A stretch of 64,000 bases of DNA from Bacillus sp. MYb209 (GTDB taxonomy: Bacteria; Bacillota; Bacilli; Bacillales; Bacillaceae_G), in contig NZ_PCNZ01000002.1 in the NCBI RefSeq assembly GCF_002975175.1, positions 42,210 through 106,209 on the forward strand. Reading direction: 5' to 3'. Position numbers and translations under genes: made by a program. The number at the start of each line of letters is the position of its first letter. The stretch's first letter is position 1. Shown here piece after piece: positions 8,459 to 18,003 of the stretch. Below the pieces are notes generated by a model. The model made no database searches, was not told the DNA's origin, and saw only the letters and a program-made list of their open reading frames with translations.

Positions 8459-8872
8459 GTGCACCATCATACAAAAACAAAAGGAGATTTAGCGGTTTTA
8501 AAGGCTCAAGTTGACTTGTATGAAAAAGGATATATGATTTTAACACCACAAACAGAGCATTCTTCATTTGATCTTGTAGTGTACAAAGATGGATTGTTTA
8601 AGAGGGTGCAAGTTAAATATAGAGAATTGAATTCACGGGGGATACTTGAAGTTAGATTCCGCTCTAGTTATTCTACGGCAAATGGGGTGACCACAAAAGA
8701 AGTGAACAAAGAAGAAATAGATGTGTATTGCGTATATTGTCCACAAACTAATTCATGTTATTATTTCGATCCTAAAGTATTTAATAAATCCATTAGTTTG
8801 AGAGTGGATTCTCCAAAAAATCATCAAGAGAAAAAAGTTAATTTTGCAAATGATTATAGAGAAATTCCGTGA
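8459..8872 (+). CDS. PD-(D/E)XK endonuclease of the group I intron homing type
   Basis: The 137-residue protein resembles the I-Ssp6803I-like PD-(D/E)XK family: KGDLAVLKAQVDLYEKGYMILTP, then the catalytic-looking FDLVVYKDG (Asp38) and RVQVKYREL (Gln51, Lys53), with Gln in place of the usual acidic residue, as I recall for I-Ssp6803I. An acidic residue at Asp10 would complete the site. The start is GTG 8459 with AAGGTG about 10 nt before it. It stands alone about 860 nt downstream of the tRNA-Arg group I intron. A role in homing of that intron is an inference; it could also be a solitary nuclease or a helper of another element. A terminator follows. Confidence 0.72.
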   Translation: MHHHTKTKGDLAVLKAQVDLYEKGYMILTPQTEHSSFDLVVYKDGLFKRVQVKYRELNSRGILEVRFRSSYSTANGVTTKEVNKEEIDVYCVYCPQTNSCYYFDPKVFNKSISLRVDSPKNHQEKKVNFANDYREIP

Positions 8873-8875
8873 ATT

Positions 8876-8904
8876 CGCCTCTAGTTACATGAGGTGTTTT
8901 TTAT
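8876..8904 (+). terminator. Terminator after the endonuclease gene
   Basis: CGCCTC (8876-8881) pairs with GAGGTG (8891-8896), followed by TTTTTTATG. Confidence 0.65.
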
Positions 8905-9011
8905 GTTTTTTGAAATCTTACAATTCTGTAAGGTAAGTGTAAGGAAGTTCGATGGTAACAAATTACTAATCCTCTATAATGAAGATAACAACGATAAATG
9001 AGGAGGAAGAG

Positions 9012-9116
9012 ATGATGAAAGGATTAATCGTAACGGGCTTAACCGTAGCTTTTGGATTTGTAGCGTATGAGAAATTAACGTATGTAGTTGATGTTGTGAA
9101 ACATTTAATAGCTTAG
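9012..9116 (+). CDS. Small hydrophobic peptide, 34 residues
   Basis: ATG 9012 follows AGGAGGA at 9001-9007 with textbook spacing. The peptide begins MMKGLIVTGLTVAFGFVAYEK and ends VVDVVKHLIA, which reads as one short membrane-spanning or amphipathic helix. There is a TATAAT about 40 nt upstream (8975 region), though without a clear -35. I do not recognise it. The strong ribosome site is the main support for translation. It sits just before another small membrane protein. Confidence 0.5.
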   Translation: MMKGLIVTGLTVAFGFVAYEKLTYVVDVVKHLIA

Positions 9117-9155
9117 AAAAAACTGCCATGAGAGGGAAAGGGAATGAGTGAATGA

Positions 9156-9404
9156 ATGGAATGGTTATTTGGAATTATAGGTACTTGTAGTGTAGTTTTA
9201 TTGTTCTTTGTCCCGAGTGGTATACTTAGTTCGACAACAAGTTTGTTCTTTTTAAGTTTGTTTGCTTGTACGATGCTTATTATTATGTTTTTAATGAAGC
9301 GAAGTAAACCGATCTTCTATTTTAGCATGATTGTTATGGCAATTATTGTTCTCCAAATTATTACCCTTGTTATATACCCCACGATTATAAAAGCTTTCCA
9401 TTAA
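9156..9404 (+). CDS. Small membrane protein of unknown function, 82 residues
   Basis: Three hydrophobic segments are visible: about residues 3-24, 28-46 and 54-76, separated by short polar turns (MKRSKP). There is no catalytic motif. The ribosome site (GGGAAAGGG near 9135) is rather far from ATG 9156. It is followed by a terminator, which supports a real transcription unit. I do not recognise a family. Confidence 0.6.
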   Translation: MEWLFGIIGTCSVVLLFFVPSGILSSTTSLFFLSLFACTMLIIMFLMKRSKPIFYFSMIVMAIIVLQIITLVIYPTIIKAFH

Positions 9405-9410
9405 TGATAA

Positions 9411-9445
9411 ATCCTCTGCGTCTGTTGCTGAGGGTTTTTGTTTGT
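9411..9445 (+). terminator. Terminator after the small membrane protein
   Basis: AAATCCTC (9411-9418) pairs with GAGGGTTT (9432-9439), with one G-U pair, followed by TTG and T-rich sequence. Confidence 0.65.
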
Positions 9446-9601
9446 GAAAAATGAATTTTATTTAAAAGTTTGTTGCTTTTTCGTTATAAAAATAGAATAT
9501 TCCTATATTTCAAATAAATGATTTTGGAGTGTTGTGTTCTCATTACGCATTTGATATATTTACTTTGAAGATCATTAAAATCTAGAAAAAGAGGCGGACG
9601 T

Positions 9602-10600
9602 ATGGATAAAAAAGAAAATACGGTCGTATTGTTTCCGCAACTATCAGAACGCTATATTGATAAAGGTTTTTTAGCGTTGAAAGAGCGGGAATTCGAAGAT
9701 GCATTGCGCTGCTTTGAAGTATTACGTCAGTATAATGCAGAAACGGAACAAACAGAATTAGCTTCAGTTATTTGTTTGCTAGAATTAAAACGTATGGAAG
9801 AAGCGAAAGAAAAATGTGAGCAGTTGCTTGAAACGGGAGCTGTATTATTTGGTGATATTCTTGAAACGTATGTAACTATTTTAGTTCAAACAAATGATTA
9901 TGAAGGTGTCATCGAAACTGTTGAGGAAGTTTTGCAAACGAAAGATATAATTCCTGAGCAAAAGGAAAAATTGGCTCAGCTTGCTTTGTTTGCGCAAGGG
10001 ATGCTGAATGAAGAAGATATACCGCTAGTGGATTCGAATTTTGAATTAGAAAAATTTACCGATGGGCTTTTTGGAGAAAACTTTGGTCAAAAGCTAAGAG
10101 TGATCCAGAAACTTTCGTTAAAAGACCTGGATCTCGCACTTCCTACTTTAAAGAAATTTTTAATAGACGAAGAGCAGCACCCTTATTTAAAAACTTCTAT
10201 TTTGTATAAAATGGTAGAAAATCAAATAGAAGAAGAGATAGAGGTAGAGAAGTTTGGAAATACGATAAAGGTGATTCCAGCATTTACGGGTCATAATGAG
10301 GAGCAATCCGATAAAATTATACATAAATTCTCAAACCGATTAGAGCAAAATTATCCAGATATATTTGATGCGATGGTTACATACTGGAAAGAATTACAAA
10401 TTAGCATTTTCCCATTCCCTCTATTAATGGACAAAGTAGAAATTTGGGCTGCCGTCTTAGAGAGAATTGGAAGAAAGCGTTTCGGATTGGCTATTGATGA
10501 AGAAGAACTTATGACAGCATACAATATTGAGTTTGAGGAATTTCATATTGCCTATCAATGGTTACTGCGAATTGAAAGAGAAGGGTATTTGCCCGTATAA
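9602..10600 (+). CDS. ysoA: YsoA-like TPR-repeat protein
   Basis: The 332-residue soluble protein has tetratricopeptide-like helices in its first half: YIDKGFLALKEREFEDALRCFEVL, LASVICLLELKRMEEAKEKCEQLL and YVTILVQTNDYEGVIETVEEVL. The second half is acidic and helical without a motif I know. It lies directly upstream of tig, the position of ysoA in B. subtilis, which is the main reason for the name. TPR proteins usually mediate protein contacts; the partner is unknown. ATG 9602 is preceded by AAAGAGGCGG. Confidence 0.8.
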   Translation: MDKKENTVVLFPQLSERYIDKGFLALKEREFEDALRCFEVLRQYNAETEQTELASVICLLELKRMEEAKEKCEQLLETGAVLFGDILETYVTILVQTNDYEGVIETVEEVLQTKDIIPEQKEKLAQLALFAQGMLNEEDIPLVDSNFELEKFTDGLFGENFGQKLRVIQKLSLKDLDLALPTLKKFLIDEEQHPYLKTSILYKMVENQIEEEIEVEKFGNTIKVIPAFTGHNEEQSDKIIHKFSNRLEQNYPDIFDAMVTYWKELQISIFPFPLLMDKVEIWAAVLERIGRKRFGLAIDEEELMTAYNIEFEEFHIAYQWLLRIEREGYLPV

Positions 10601-10624
10601 TTATGAAAAAGAATCGTTCAGTTA

Positions 10625-10652
10625 TTGAAACGAGCACATTCTATGTTATAAT
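10625..10652 (+). promoter_or_regulatory. Sigma-A promoter of tig
   Basis: TTGAAA (10625-10630), 16-nt spacer, perfect TATAAT (10647-10652). It starts a long leader before tig. Confidence 0.8.
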
Positions 10653-10666
10653 GTAAGGGTTGCAAA

Positions 10667-10910
10667 AGGCAGAAATCTGCCTGTTTGTAAGAGAAGAGGA
10701 GTATAATTCTCTTACTTAATATGTTTCATATTAGTCTCGAACAAAATATACCGTAGTTGTCTTTTAGACAATTAGTAGATTGGAACATTGTATCTGAAAG
10801 CTTTTTGCTAGAGGGTTATTTGTACATTTGTTATTTCAAGAAAGAGATAATAAAAATCTTAATCTATAGAGGTATGTGCATACATTATTATAGTTGGAGG
10901 GAAAGAATAA
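10667..10910 (+). other. tig 5' leader with two hairpins
   Basis: About 245 nt separate the tig promoter from its start codon. They hold AGGCAGA/TCTGCCT (10667-10682) and, directly after, GTAAGAGAA/TTCTCTTAC (10687-10715), both perfect stems. A smaller TTGTC/GACAA hairpin lies near 10757-10772. No T-run follows either large stem, so they look like stability or regulatory elements rather than terminators. Confidence 0.55.
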
Positions 10911-12188
10911 ATGTCTACAAAATGGGAAAAATTAGAAGGTAACGTTGGCGTTTTAACAATCGAAGTTGATGCTAAAGAAGTAAATAACTCTATCGACGCT
11001 GCATTCAAAAAAGTAGTAAAAACAATTAATGTACCAGGTTTCCGTAAAGGAAAAATGCCTCGTCCATTATTCGAACAACGCTTTGGTATTGAATCTTTAT
11101 ACCAAGATGCTTTAGATATCATCTTACCAAAAGCATACGGTGAAGCAATCGATGAAGCTGGTATCTTCCCAGTTGCTCATCCTGAGATTGACATCGAGAA
11201 ATTCGAAAAAGGCCAAAACTTAATTTTCACTGCAAAAGTTACTGTAAAACCTGAAGTTAAATTAGGTGATTACAAAGGTTTAGCAGTAGAAAAAGTTGAA
11301 ACAACTGTAACTGACGAGGATGTAGAGAACGAAGTAAAAGCTTTACAAGAGCGTCAAGCTGAACTAGTTGTTAAAGAAGAAGGAACTGTTGCAGATGGTG
11401 ATACAGCTGTAATCGACTTCGAAGGTTTCGTTGATGGCGAAGCATTTGAAGGCGGAAAAGGCGAAAACTATTCTCTTGCAATCGGTTCTGGTACTTTCAT
11501 CCCAGGTTTCGAAGAGCAAGTAATTGGTCTTAAATCTGGTGATTCTAAAGAAGTTGAAGTATCATTCCCAGAAGAGTACCATGCTGCTGAATTAGCTGGT
11601 AAACCAGCAACATTCAAAGTAACAATTCACGAAATCAAAACAAAAGAACTTCCTGAGTTAAACGACGAGTTCGCTAAAGATGCTGACGAAGAAGTTGCAA
11701 CTCTTGATGAATTAAAAACAAAACTTCGTACAAACTTAGAAGAAGGCAAAAAGCACGAAGCTGAGCACAAAGTACGTGACGAAGTAGTAGAATTAGCTGC
11801 TGCTAACGCTGAAATCGACATTCCAGAAGCTATGATCGACACTGAGTTAGATCGTATGGTTCGTGAATTCGAGCAACGTTTAAGCCAACAAGGTATGAAC
11901 CTTGAGCTTTACTACCAATTCACAGGTACTGACGCTGACAAATTAAAAGAGCAAATGAAAGAGGATGCACAAAAACGTGTAAGAATCAATCTTGTTCTTG
12001 AAGCTATCATTGAAGCTGAAAACATCGAAGTTACTGAAGAAGAAGTAACTGAAGAAGTTGAAAAAATGGCTGAAATGTACGGTATGCCAGTAGACGCTAT
12101 CAAGCAAGCTCTTGGAAGCGTAGACGCTTTATCTGAAGATCTTAAAGTGCGTAAAGCTGTAGACTTCTTAGTAGAAAACGCTGCATAA
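10911..12188 (+). CDS. tig: Trigger factor, ribosome-associated chaperone
   Basis: Trigger factor binds nascent chains at the ribosome exit tunnel and has peptidyl-prolyl isomerase activity. The 425 residues show the ribosome-binding signature [19 protein letters not shown] (about 42-60), the FKBP-type domain ([26 protein letters not shown].., about 160-245) and the helical C-terminal arms. ATG 10911 follows TTGGAGGG. It lies upstream of clpX as in B. subtilis but ends in its own terminator. The gene favours codons typical of highly expressed Bacillus genes. Confidence 0.98.
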   Translation: MSTKWEKLEGNVGVLTIEVDAKEVNNSIDAAFKKVVKTINVPGFRKGKMPRPLFEQRFGIESLYQDALDIILPKAYGEAIDEAGIFPVAHPEIDIEKFEKGQNLIFTAKVTVKPEVKLGDYKGLAVEKVETTVTDEDVENEVKALQERQAELVVKEEGTVADGDTAVIDFEGFVDGEAFEGGKGENYSLAIGSGTFIPGFEEQVIGLKSGDSKEVEVSFPEEYHAAELAGKPATFKVTIHEIKTKELPELNDEFAKDADEEVATLDELKTKLRTNLEEGKKHEAEHKVRDEVVELAAANAEIDIPEAMIDTELDRMVREFEQRLSQQGMNLELYYQFTGTDADKLKEQMKEDAQKRVRINLVLEAIIEAENIEVTEEEVTEEVEKMAEMYGMPVDAIKQALGSVDALSEDLKVRKAVDFLVENAA

Positions 12189-12194
12189 TAAAAT

Positions 12195-12228
12195 AACAAG
12201 GCGCGATTTTAATCGTGCCTTGTTTTAT
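12195..12228 (+). terminator. tig terminator
   Basis: AACAAGGCGCGAT (12195-12207) pairs with ATCGTGCCTTGTT (12212-12224), with one G-U pair, then TTATA. Confidence 0.85.
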
Positions 12229-12451
12229 AAATATAGAAATATATTTATAAAACTTTTCGATGAAGAAGGAAAAGTTCCTTTGTAAGTCGAATATACATAT
12301 TTCAAAAGTTTTAAAATTTTTTATTTGTACATAACTAGTCATATTATTTGTATTTCTCGCCACGTAGTGACATAATATGTATTTACATACGATACATTTA
12401 TCGTGTACATACGAAGGCAAGAGATTAGCACTTTGTAAGGGGTGTGAAAAT

Positions 12452-13711
12452 ATGTTTAAATTTAATGATGAAAAAGGTCAATTAAAATGTTCTTTCTGTG
12501 GTAAAACACAAACGCAAGTTCGAAAGCTAGTTGCAGGTCCAGGTGTTTACATTTGTGACGAGTGTATCGAGCTTTGTACTGAAATTGTACAAGAGGAGCT
12601 TGCGAAGGACGAAGAAGTAGAATTCAAAGATGTACCGAAACCGGTAGAAATTCGTGAAATCTTAGATGAGTATGTCATCGGACAAGATAACGCGAAAAAA
12701 GCACTAGCGGTAGCGGTATATAACCATTACAAACGCATTAATTCTAACAGCAAAATTGATGATGTAGAATTGGCGAAGAGTAATATTTCACTTATTGGGC
12801 CAACTGGTAGTGGTAAAACATTATTGGCACAAACATTAGCGCGTATTTTAAATGTTCCATTTGCGATCGCGGACGCAACATCTTTAACAGAAGCTGGATA
12901 TGTAGGGGAAGATGTAGAAAACATCTTACTAAAATTAATCCAAGCAGCTGATTATGATGTAGAGAAAGCGGAAAAAGGAATCATTTATATTGATGAGATT
13001 GATAAAGTGGCACGTAAGTCCGAAAATCCATCAATTACACGTGATGTATCTGGTGAAGGCGTACAGCAGGCACTTCTGAAAATTTTAGAAGGTACTGTAG
13101 CAAGCGTTCCACCTCAAGGTGGTCGTAAGCACCCGCATCAAGAGTTTATTCAAATTGATACAACGAACATCCTATTCATTTGTGGTGGAGCGTTTGATGG
13201 CATCGAGCCTATTATTAAACGTCGCCTTGGTGAGAAAGTAATTGGATTTGGTGCTGAGAAGAAAAATGCTGATGTAAATGAGAAGCATGTTTTATCTCAC
13301 GTTTTACCAGAGGATCTTTTAAGATTCGGTTTAATTCCGGAGTTTATCGGTCGTCTTCCAGTTATTGCGAACCTAGAGCCGCTTGATGAAGATGCTCTTG
13401 TAGATATTTTAACTAAACCGAAAAATGCACTTGTTAAGCAATTCCAAAAACTATTGGAGCTTGACGATGTTGAGTTAGAGTTTGAAGAAGGTGCACTAGT
13501 TGAGATTGCGAAAAAAGCAATTGAACGTAAAACAGGTGCTCGTGGACTTCGTTCTATTATTGAAGGCTTGATGCTTGATGTAATGTTCGAACTTCCATCT
13601 CGCAAAGATATCGAGAAGTGTATTCTTACGAAAGAAACAGTAGCTGATAATGAACCGCCGAAATTGGTGTTACAAGACGGTACTGTACTTGATACAAAAA
13701 CATCTGCATAA
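12452..13711 (+). CDS. clpX: ClpX, ATP-binding subunit of the ClpXP protease
   Basis: ClpX unfolds tagged substrates and feeds them to ClpP. The 419-residue protein has the N-terminal zinc finger (Cys13, Cys16, Cys35, Cys38), Walker A GPTGSGKT, Walker [10 protein letters not shown], the pore-loop GYVGEDVEN, and the sensor-2 [10 protein letters not shown]. The frame is open upstream, but ATG 12452 with AAGGGGTG 7 nt before it gives the standard N-terminus. It is followed by a terminator, so the sporulation gene lonB behind it is separately transcribed. Confidence 0.98.
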   Translation: MFKFNDEKGQLKCSFCGKTQTQVRKLVAGPGVYICDECIELCTEIVQEELAKDEEVEFKDVPKPVEIREILDEYVIGQDNAKKALAVAVYNHYKRINSNSKIDDVELAKSNISLIGPTGSGKTLLAQTLARILNVPFAIADATSLTEAGYVGEDVENILLKLIQAADYDVEKAEKGIIYIDEIDKVARKSENPSITRDVSGEGVQQALLKILEGTVASVPPQGGRKHPHQEFIQIDTTNILFICGGAFDGIEPIIKRRLGEKVIGFGAEKKNADVNEKHVLSHVLPEDLLRFGLIPEFIGRLPVIANLEPLDEDALVDILTKPKNALVKQFQKLLELDDVELEFEEGALVEIAKKAIERKTGARGLRSIIEGLMLDVMFELPSRKDIEKCILTKETVADNEPPKLVLQDGTVLDTKTSA

Positions 13712-13722
13712 TGCGAAGAAGA

Positions 13723-13752
13723 AACAGCAATTTTTATAATTGCTGTTTTTCT
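13723..13752 (+). terminator. clpX terminator
   Basis: AACAGCAATT near 13723-13732 pairs with AATTGCTGTT (13738-13747), followed by TTTCTTT. Confidence 0.82.
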
Positions 13753-13756
13753 TTAT

Positions 13757-13786
13757 GTTTAGCACTATTCCTCCCAGGAAATACTA
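13757..13786 (+). promoter_or_regulatory. Sigma-F promoter of lonB
   Basis: GTTTA (13757-13761) fits the -35 consensus GYWTA and GGAAATACTA (13777-13786) fits the -10 consensus GGNRANANTW at every position, with the ideal 15-nt spacer. The ATG lies 31 nt further on. B. subtilis lonB is known to be transcribed in the forespore by sigma-F, so sequence and biology agree. Confidence 0.88.
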
Positions 13787-13817
13787 AAAGGTAAAACATA
13801 GCGGGAGGAAATGAATT

Positions 13818-15488
13818 ATGAGCTGGACAAATATATTTTTACTTGTTCAACTTGTTTTTGGCGTAATTGTCGGATTGTATTTTTGGCATTTACTTCGAAA
13901 TCAGCGAACACAAAAAGTTTCAATTGATCGAGAATCGAAAAAAGAATTAGAGCAGCTTCGTAAAATGCGTGAGGTTTCTTTAACAGAGCCACTTGCGGAA
14001 AAGGTACGTCCTACATCCTTTGTAGACATTGTAGGGCAAGAAGACGGGATTAAGTCGTTAAAAGCGGCTCTTTGTGGTCCTAATCCGCAACATGTGATCA
14101 TATATGGTCCGCCAGGTGTCGGAAAGACAGCGGCAGCACGCCTTGTATTAGAAGAAGCGAAACGAAATCCGAAATCTCCATTTCGTACAAATGCAACATT
14201 TATTGAACTTGATGCAACGACAGCTAGGTTTGATGAGCGTGGTATTGCGGATCCATTAATTGGTTCAGTGCATGATCCGATTTATCAAGGAGCAGGTGCA
14301 ATGGGGCAAGCGGGTATCCCGCAACCGAAAAAAGGGGCTGTAACAGATGCGCATGGTGGTATTTTGTTCATTGATGAGATTGGTGAATTACATCCAATTC
14401 AAATGAATAAAATGCTAAAGGTGTTAGAAGATCGGAAAGTGTTTTTGGAAAGTGCGTATTATAGTGAAGAAAATTCGATGATTCCAACGTATATACATGA
14501 TATTTTTCAAAAAGGTTTACCGGCAGATTTTCGCTTAGTTGGTGCAACGACGCGTTCACCAGAGGAAATTCCTCCTGCAATTAGGTCGCGGTGTTTAGAA
14601 GTGTTCTTCCGTGAGTTAGATACAGAAGAAATTCAAAAAGTAGCGAAAAATGCAGCTGACAAAGTGGAGATGCAAGTAGGTGAGAACGGTATCGAAATGA
14701 TTGGAATGTATGCAAGAAATGGACGAGAAGCAATTAATCTCGTGCAAATTTCTGCTGGTATGGCGATAAATGAAGAACGACCTTTCATTAAAGATGAAGA
14801 TATTGAGTGGGTTGTTCATTCTAGTCAGCTTACACCAAAGTACGAAAAACGTATTTATCCAATTCCAAGAATCGGTCTTGTGAACGGGCTTGCTGTATAT
14901 GGGCCGAATACAGGTGCGTTATTAGAAATTGAGGTAACAGCTATTCCTGCGAAAGATAAAGGGTCAGTAAATGTCACTGGAATTGTAGAAGAGGAAAGTA
15001 TTGGCAACCAAACGAAATCGATTCGTCGAAAAAGTATGGCGAAAGGTTCTGTTGATAATGTGTTAACAGTACTTCGTTCTCTAGATGTGTTGCCAGAAGG
15101 GTATGATATACATATTAATTTTCCTGGTGGTATCCCCATTGATGGTCCTTCAGCAGGTATTGCTATGGCAACAGGTGTCTATTCAGCAGTGCATCGTACG
15201 TATGTGAATAATGAAGTAGCGATGACAGGTGAGATAAGTATCCACGGAGAAGTGAAGCCTATTGGTGGTGTGTACGCAAAAATAAAAGCTGCGAAAAAAG
15301 CGGGAGCTAAGAAAGTCATCATTCCGGCTGAAAACATGCAACCATTTTTGTATACAATAAAGGGAATTGAGATCATTCCTGTTCGCAAATTAAAAGAAGT
15401 GTTTGAATTAACATTTATGCAGGAAAATATTCATCGTGAGCTTGATGCACATACTGCTTTGGACGAAACAGATGCACAATCAATGTGA
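13818..15488 (+). CDS. lonB: LonB, forespore ATP-dependent protease
   Basis: The 556-residue protein begins with a membrane segment (IFLLVQLVFGVIVGLYFWHLL), as in B. subtilis LonB, which locates to the forespore membrane. An AAA+ domain follows with Walker [13 protein letters not shown] and Walker B GGILFIDEIGEL. The C-terminal Lon protease domain has the catalytic serine in DGPSAGIAMATG and the lysine in IKAAKKAGAKKVIIP. It lacks the large N-terminal Lon domain, which separates it from LonA downstream. ATG 13818 has GCGGGAGG before it. Confidence 0.97.
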   Translation: MSWTNIFLLVQLVFGVIVGLYFWHLLRNQRTQKVSIDRESKKELEQLRKMREVSLTEPLAEKVRPTSFVDIVGQEDGIKSLKAALCGPNPQHVIIYGPPGVGKTAAARLVLEEAKRNPKSPFRTNATFIELDATTARFDERGIADPLIGSVHDPIYQGAGAMGQAGIPQPKKGAVTDAHGGILFIDEIGELHPIQMNKMLKVLEDRKVFLESAYYSEENSMIPTYIHDIFQKGLPADFRLVGATTRSPEEIPPAIRSRCLEVFFRELDTEEIQKVAKNAADKVEMQVGENGIEMIGMYARNGREAINLVQISAGMAINEERPFIKDEDIEWVVHSSQLTPKYEKRIYPIPRIGLVNGLAVYGPNTGALLEIEVTAIPAKDKGSVNVTGIVEEESIGNQTKSIRRKSMAKGSVDNVLTVLRSLDVLPEGYDIHINFPGGIPIDGPSAGIAMATGVYSAVHRTYVNNEVAMTGEISIHGEVKPIGGVYAKIKAAKKAGAKKVIIPAENMQPFLYTIKGIEIIPVRKLKEVFELTFMQENIHRELDAHTALDETDAQSM

Positions 15489-15512
15489 GAATATACAATA
15501 ATAAAATTTGCC

Positions 15513-15554
15513 AGACTTCGTTTAAGTTTGTATGCTTAAGCGGAGTCTTTTTTC
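15513..15554 (+). terminator. lonB terminator
   Basis: AGACTTCG-TTTAAG (15513-15526) pairs imperfectly with CTTAAG-CGGAGTCT (15535-15548), followed by a long T-run. A second small inverted repeat, CAATTGC/GCAATTG (15587-15611), lies between it and lonA and could belong to the lonA control region. Confidence 0.75.
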
Positions 15555-15672
15555 TTTTCGTGAGGCACAAAAAAACAGGGGATTTACAATTGCGAAGAAT
15601 CTCTGCAATTGCATCTAGATGTATTGTAATATAAAATAGTTGAACAGGAGTTTAATTTGTTATGGAGGTGCT

Positions 15673-18003
15673 ATGTCTAGTATGAATACGAATGAAAGAA
15701 TTGTGCCCCTCCTACCATTAAGAGGCATTCTCGTATATCCAACGATGGTTCTGCATCTTGATGTAGGACGTGATAAATCGATACAAGCACTAGAGCAGGC
15801 GGCAATGGATGAAAATATCATCTTTTTAGCGATGCAAAAAGAAATGAATATCGACGATCCGAAAGAAGATGACATATATAGTGTAGGTACAGTGGCGAAA
15901 GTGAAGCAAATGTTAAAATTGCCGAATGGTACGCTTCGTGTCCTTGTAGAAGGTTTACATAGAGCAGAAGTAGTAGAGTTTATCGAAGAAGAAAATGTGG
16001 TACAAGTTTCTATTAGAACAGTAACTGAAGAAGTAGAAGATGATTTGGAAGAGAAGGCTCTTATGCGTACGTTACTGGAGCATTTCGAACAATATATTAA
16101 AGTTTCGAAAAAAGTTTCAAATGAAACATTTGCAACGGTAGCTGATGTAGAAGAACCCGGAAGACTAGCTGATTTAATTGCTTCTCACTTACCGATTAAA
16201 ACGAAGCGGAAACAAGAGATTTTAGAGATTGTATCTGTGAAAGAACGACTACATACACTTATTTCAATTATTCAAGATGAACAAGAGTTACTTAGCCTAG
16301 AAAAGAAAATTGGACAAAAAGTGAAACATTCAATGGAGCGCACGCAAAAAGAATATTTCTTACGTGAGCAAATGAAGGCGATTCAAACTGAACTTGGTGA
16401 TAAAGAAGGCAAGGGCGGGGAAGTTGAAGAACTTCGTGAGAAAATTGAACAGTCGGGAATGCCTGAAGAAACAATGAAGGCTGCACTGAAAGAATTAGAT
16501 CGTTATGAAAAGTTACCTGTAAGTTCTGCTGAGAGTGGTGTCATTCGTAATTATATTGATTGGTTATTAGCTCTCCCGTGGACAACAGCAACAGAGGATA
16601 TGATTGACCTCGCTCATTCGGAAGAAATTTTAAATAAAGATCATTACGGTCTTGAAAAAGTGAAAGAGCGAGTACTTGAATATTTAGCTGTACAGAAGTT
16701 AACGAATTCATTAAAAGGACCAATTCTTTGTCTAGTAGGACCTCCTGGGGTTGGAAAAACTTCGTTAGCACGTTCTATTGCAACATCGTTAAATCGTAAT
16801 TTTGTACGTGTTTCTCTTGGTGGTGTGCGTGATGAATCTGAAATTCGTGGTCACCGTCGTACATATGTAGGAGCGATGCCAGGACGTATTATTCAAGGTA
16901 TGAAAAAGGCGAAAACAGTTAATCCAGTCTTCTTATTAGATGAGATTGATAAAATGTCTAACGATTTCAGGGGAGATCCATCAGCGGCGTTACTTGAAGT
17001 GTTAGATCCAGAACAAAACCATAACTTCAGTGATCATTACATTGAAGAGCCATATGATTTATCGAAAGTTATGTTCGTTGCAACTGCTAATACACTTGCA
17101 AGTGTTCCGGGCCCATTGCTTGACCGTATGGAAATCATTTCGATTGCTGGTTATACAGAACTTGAAAAGGTGCACATTGCTCGTGAGCATTTATTGCCGA
17201 AACAATTAAAAGAGCACGGTTTGCGAAAAGGTAATTTGCAAGTGCGTGATGAAGCGCTTCTTGAAATTATTCGTTATTATACACGCGAGGCTGGTGTTCG
17301 TACGTTAGAGCGTCAAATTGCAAAAGTTTGTCGTAAAGCAGCAAAAATTATCGTTACAGCAGAACGCAAGCGCATTGTTGTAACAGAGAAAAATATTGTT
17401 GATTTACTTGGTAAGCATATATTCCGTTATGGTCAAGCTGAAAAAACAGACCAAGTTGGTATGGCAACAGGTTTAGCTTACACAGCAGCGGGCGGCGATA
17501 CACTTGCAATTGAAGTGTCTGTAGCGCCAGGAAAAGGGAAATTAATTTTAACAGGGAAACTTGGGGATGTTATGAAAGAATCCGCACAAGCAGCGTTTAG
17601 CTATATTCGTTCTCGTGCAGAAGAACTTCATATTGATCCGGATTTCCATGAGAAAAACGATATTCATATTCATGTTCCAGAAGGAGCAGTTCCAAAAGAT
17701 GGACCGTCAGCAGGTATTACGATGGCAACTGCACTTATTTCTGCACTAACAGGTATTCCTGTAAGTAAAGAAGTTGGTATGACAGGTGAAATTACACTTC
17801 GTGGTCGTGTATTACCAATTGGTGGTTTGAAAGAAAAAACATTAAGTGCTCACCGTGCGGGATTAACAAAAATTATTTTACCGGCGGAAAATGAGAAAGA
17901 TTTAGATGATATTCCAGAGAGCGTAAAAGAAAACCTTACGTTTGTGCTTGCATCTCATTTAGACGAAGTATTGGAGCACGCATTAGTAGGAGTGAAACAA
18001 TGA
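15673..18003 (+). CDS. lonA: LonA, ATP-dependent serine protease
   Basis: The 776 residues have the full Lon layout: N-terminal substrate-binding domain ([22 protein letters not shown]), central AAA+ module with [11 protein letters not shown] and [10 protein letters not shown], and the C-terminal protease domain with [14 protein letters not shown] (catalytic Ser) and [19 protein letters not shown] (catalytic Lys). Lon degrades damaged and regulatory proteins in the cytosol. ATG 15673 follows GGAGGTG closely; ATG 15682 is an alternative three codons on. The TGA stop overlaps the ATG of engB, so the two are translationally coupled. Confidence 0.97.
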   Translation: MSSMNTNERIVPLLPLRGILVYPTMVLHLDVGRDKSIQALEQAAMDENIIFLAMQKEMNIDDPKEDDIYSVGTVAKVKQMLKLPNGTLRVLVEGLHRAEVVEFIEEENVVQVSIRTVTEEVEDDLEEKALMRTLLEHFEQYIKVSKKVSNETFATVADVEEPGRLADLIASHLPIKTKRKQEILEIVSVKERLHTLISIIQDEQELLSLEKKIGQKVKHSMERTQKEYFLREQMKAIQTELGDKEGKGGEVEELREKIEQSGMPEETMKAALKELDRYEKLPVSSAESGVIRNYIDWLLALPWTTATEDMIDLAHSEEILNKDHYGLEKVKERVLEYLAVQKLTNSLKGPILCLVGPPGVGKTSLARSIATSLNRNFVRVSLGGVRDESEIRGHRRTYVGAMPGRIIQGMKKAKTVNPVFLLDEIDKMSNDFRGDPSAALLEVLDPEQNHNFSDHYIEEPYDLSKVMFVATANTLASVPGPLLDRMEIISIAGYTELEKVHIAREHLLPKQLKEHGLRKGNLQVRDEALLEIIRYYTREAGVRTLERQIAKVCRKAAKIIVTAERKRIVVTEKNIVDLLGKHIFRYGQAEKTDQVGMATGLAYTAAGGDTLAIEVSVAPGKGKLILTGKLGDVMKESAQAAFSYIRSRAEELHIDPDFHEKNDIHIHVPEGAVPKDGPSAGITMATALISALTGIPVSKEVGMTGEITLRGRVLPIGGLKEKTLSAHRAGLTKIILPAENEKDLDDIPESVKENLTFVLASHLDEVLEHALVGVKQ

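Noticed and set aside
8459-8872. Small PD-(D/E)XK protein as a restriction enzyme
   Set aside because: No methyltransferase gene is next to it, and its motif spacing fits intron-type homing nucleases better.
10757-10942. 61-codon ORF in the tig leader
   Set aside because: It runs into the tig gene out of frame, has no ribosome site and looks like chance opening in an AT-rich leader.
16292-16771. Minus-strand ORFs opposite lonA
   Set aside because: They lie entirely within a highly conserved gene and show no ribosome site or recognisable protein features.
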